Source of the DNA: Candidatus Iainarchaeum sp.
Lineage (GTDB): Archaea > Iainarchaeota > Iainarchaeia > Iainarchaeales > JAFGBZ01
Assembly: GCA_016218635.1 (NCBI GenBank)
Contig: JACRDJ010000015.1
Location: 1 to 5,325 of the forward strand
Reading direction: 5' to 3'
DNA length: 5,325 nucleotides
Below the pieces are notes generated by a model, which saw only the letters and a program-made list of their open reading frames with translations, searched no databases and was not told where the DNA came from. Position numbers and translations under genes: made by a program. Shown piece after piece: positions 5,205 through 5,325 of this stretch. The number at the start of each line of letters is the position of its first letter. Position 1 is the stretch's first letter.

Positions 5205-5325
5205 CCAGATTTTTGTTGCTTAAAAGCTTCCGGACTCCTTCCGGATCCCAGATCCAGACAAGGGAACCATCCTTGTCAATCGCAATCCGCCCCGAATACT
5301 CCAAGTAATCCAGAATCAGGTTAAA
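5194..5325 (-). CDS. Probable antitoxin or partner protein, C-terminal 43 residues (runs off right edge)
   Basis: Reading the minus strand from the right edge, a frame is open for 43 codons and ends at TGA (5196-5194), which overlaps the GTG start of the RelE-like gene. The peptide reads as a genuine coding segment: LILDYLEYSGRIAIDKDG, then LVWIWDPEGVRKLL and a basic end, NKNLVIR. The pattern of a helix (LDYLEYSG), a beta hairpin around IDKDGSLVWIW and a final helix (PEGVRKLL) would suit a small winged-helix-like or dimerisation domain. An antitoxin role is inferred from gene order, because in type II modules the antitoxin usually comes first and overlaps the toxin. It is not a recognisable RelB, Phd, AbrB or HTH-Xre C-terminus, and its start lies outside the window. 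Confidence 0.75.
   Translation of the reverse strand, partial: FNLILDYLEYSGRIAIDKDGSLVWIWDPEGVRKLLSNKNLVIR

Noticed and set aside
4802..5308. A 168-codon plus-strand open frame covering the toxin region
   Set aside because: The minus-strand RelE-like protein and its partner have family-like sequence and a GTGA overlap; the plus-strand frame has no recognisable domain and starts without a ribosome-binding site.
1..5325. CRISPR array, tRNA, rRNA, insertion sequence or large direct repeat
   Set aside because: No regularly spaced repeats, tRNA cloverleaf in the intergenic regions, transposase frame or terminal repeats were seen; the HEAT repeats are degenerate at the DNA level.

Overview
The window most likely comes from an archaeon, probably of the DPANN type (Diapherotrites, Woesearchaeota or similar); I hold this with moderate confidence. 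The pointers are a RelE-fold protein of a form I associate with DPANN genomes, TATA-like rather than -35/-10 elements in the one divergent intergenic region, a T-tract-style transcript end, and very tight gene packing. The metabolic genes themselves are of bacterial type, so a bacterial host or wholesale acquisition from bacteria cannot be excluded. There is no rRNA, tRNA, CRISPR array or insertion sequence.

Layout. Positions 1-4234 are one tightly packed minus-strand gene string, read right to left: glyA, folD, a small HEAT-repeat protein, purN, and the first 312 codons of purH, which runs off the left edge. Junctions are 9 nt (glyA/folD), a 4-bp ATGA overlap (folD/HEAT), a 4-bp ATGA overlap (HEAT/purN) and an 11-bp overlap (purN/purH). 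A 143-bp divergent promoter region (4235-4377) separates this from a plus-strand gene for a small predicted lipoprotein (4378-4752). An 88-bp convergent region (4753-4840) with hairpins and T-tracts follows. A minus-strand toxin-antitoxin-like pair closes the window: a RelE-fold protein with a GTG start (4841-5197), preceded by the 3' end of a partner gene (5194-5325) with a 4-bp GTGA overlap.

How the genes fit together. GlyA makes glycine and 5,10-methylene-tetrahydrofolate. FolD converts the latter to 10-formyl-tetrahydrofolate. PurN and PurH are the two enzymes of IMP synthesis that consume 10-formyl-tetrahydrofolate. The operon is thus a complete one-carbon supply line wired to its two purine consumers. 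The unexplained member is the HEAT-repeat protein, placed by ATGA overlaps between the formyl-folate producer and the first consumer. It has a strongly basic N-terminus and a codon choice and GC content clearly unlike its neighbours.

The main items for a second look are this HEAT protein, the folate-dependent purine operon in a probable archaeon, and the toxin-antitoxin-like pair, whose toxin start codon and ribosome-binding site lie in a perfect 8-bp inverted repeat.
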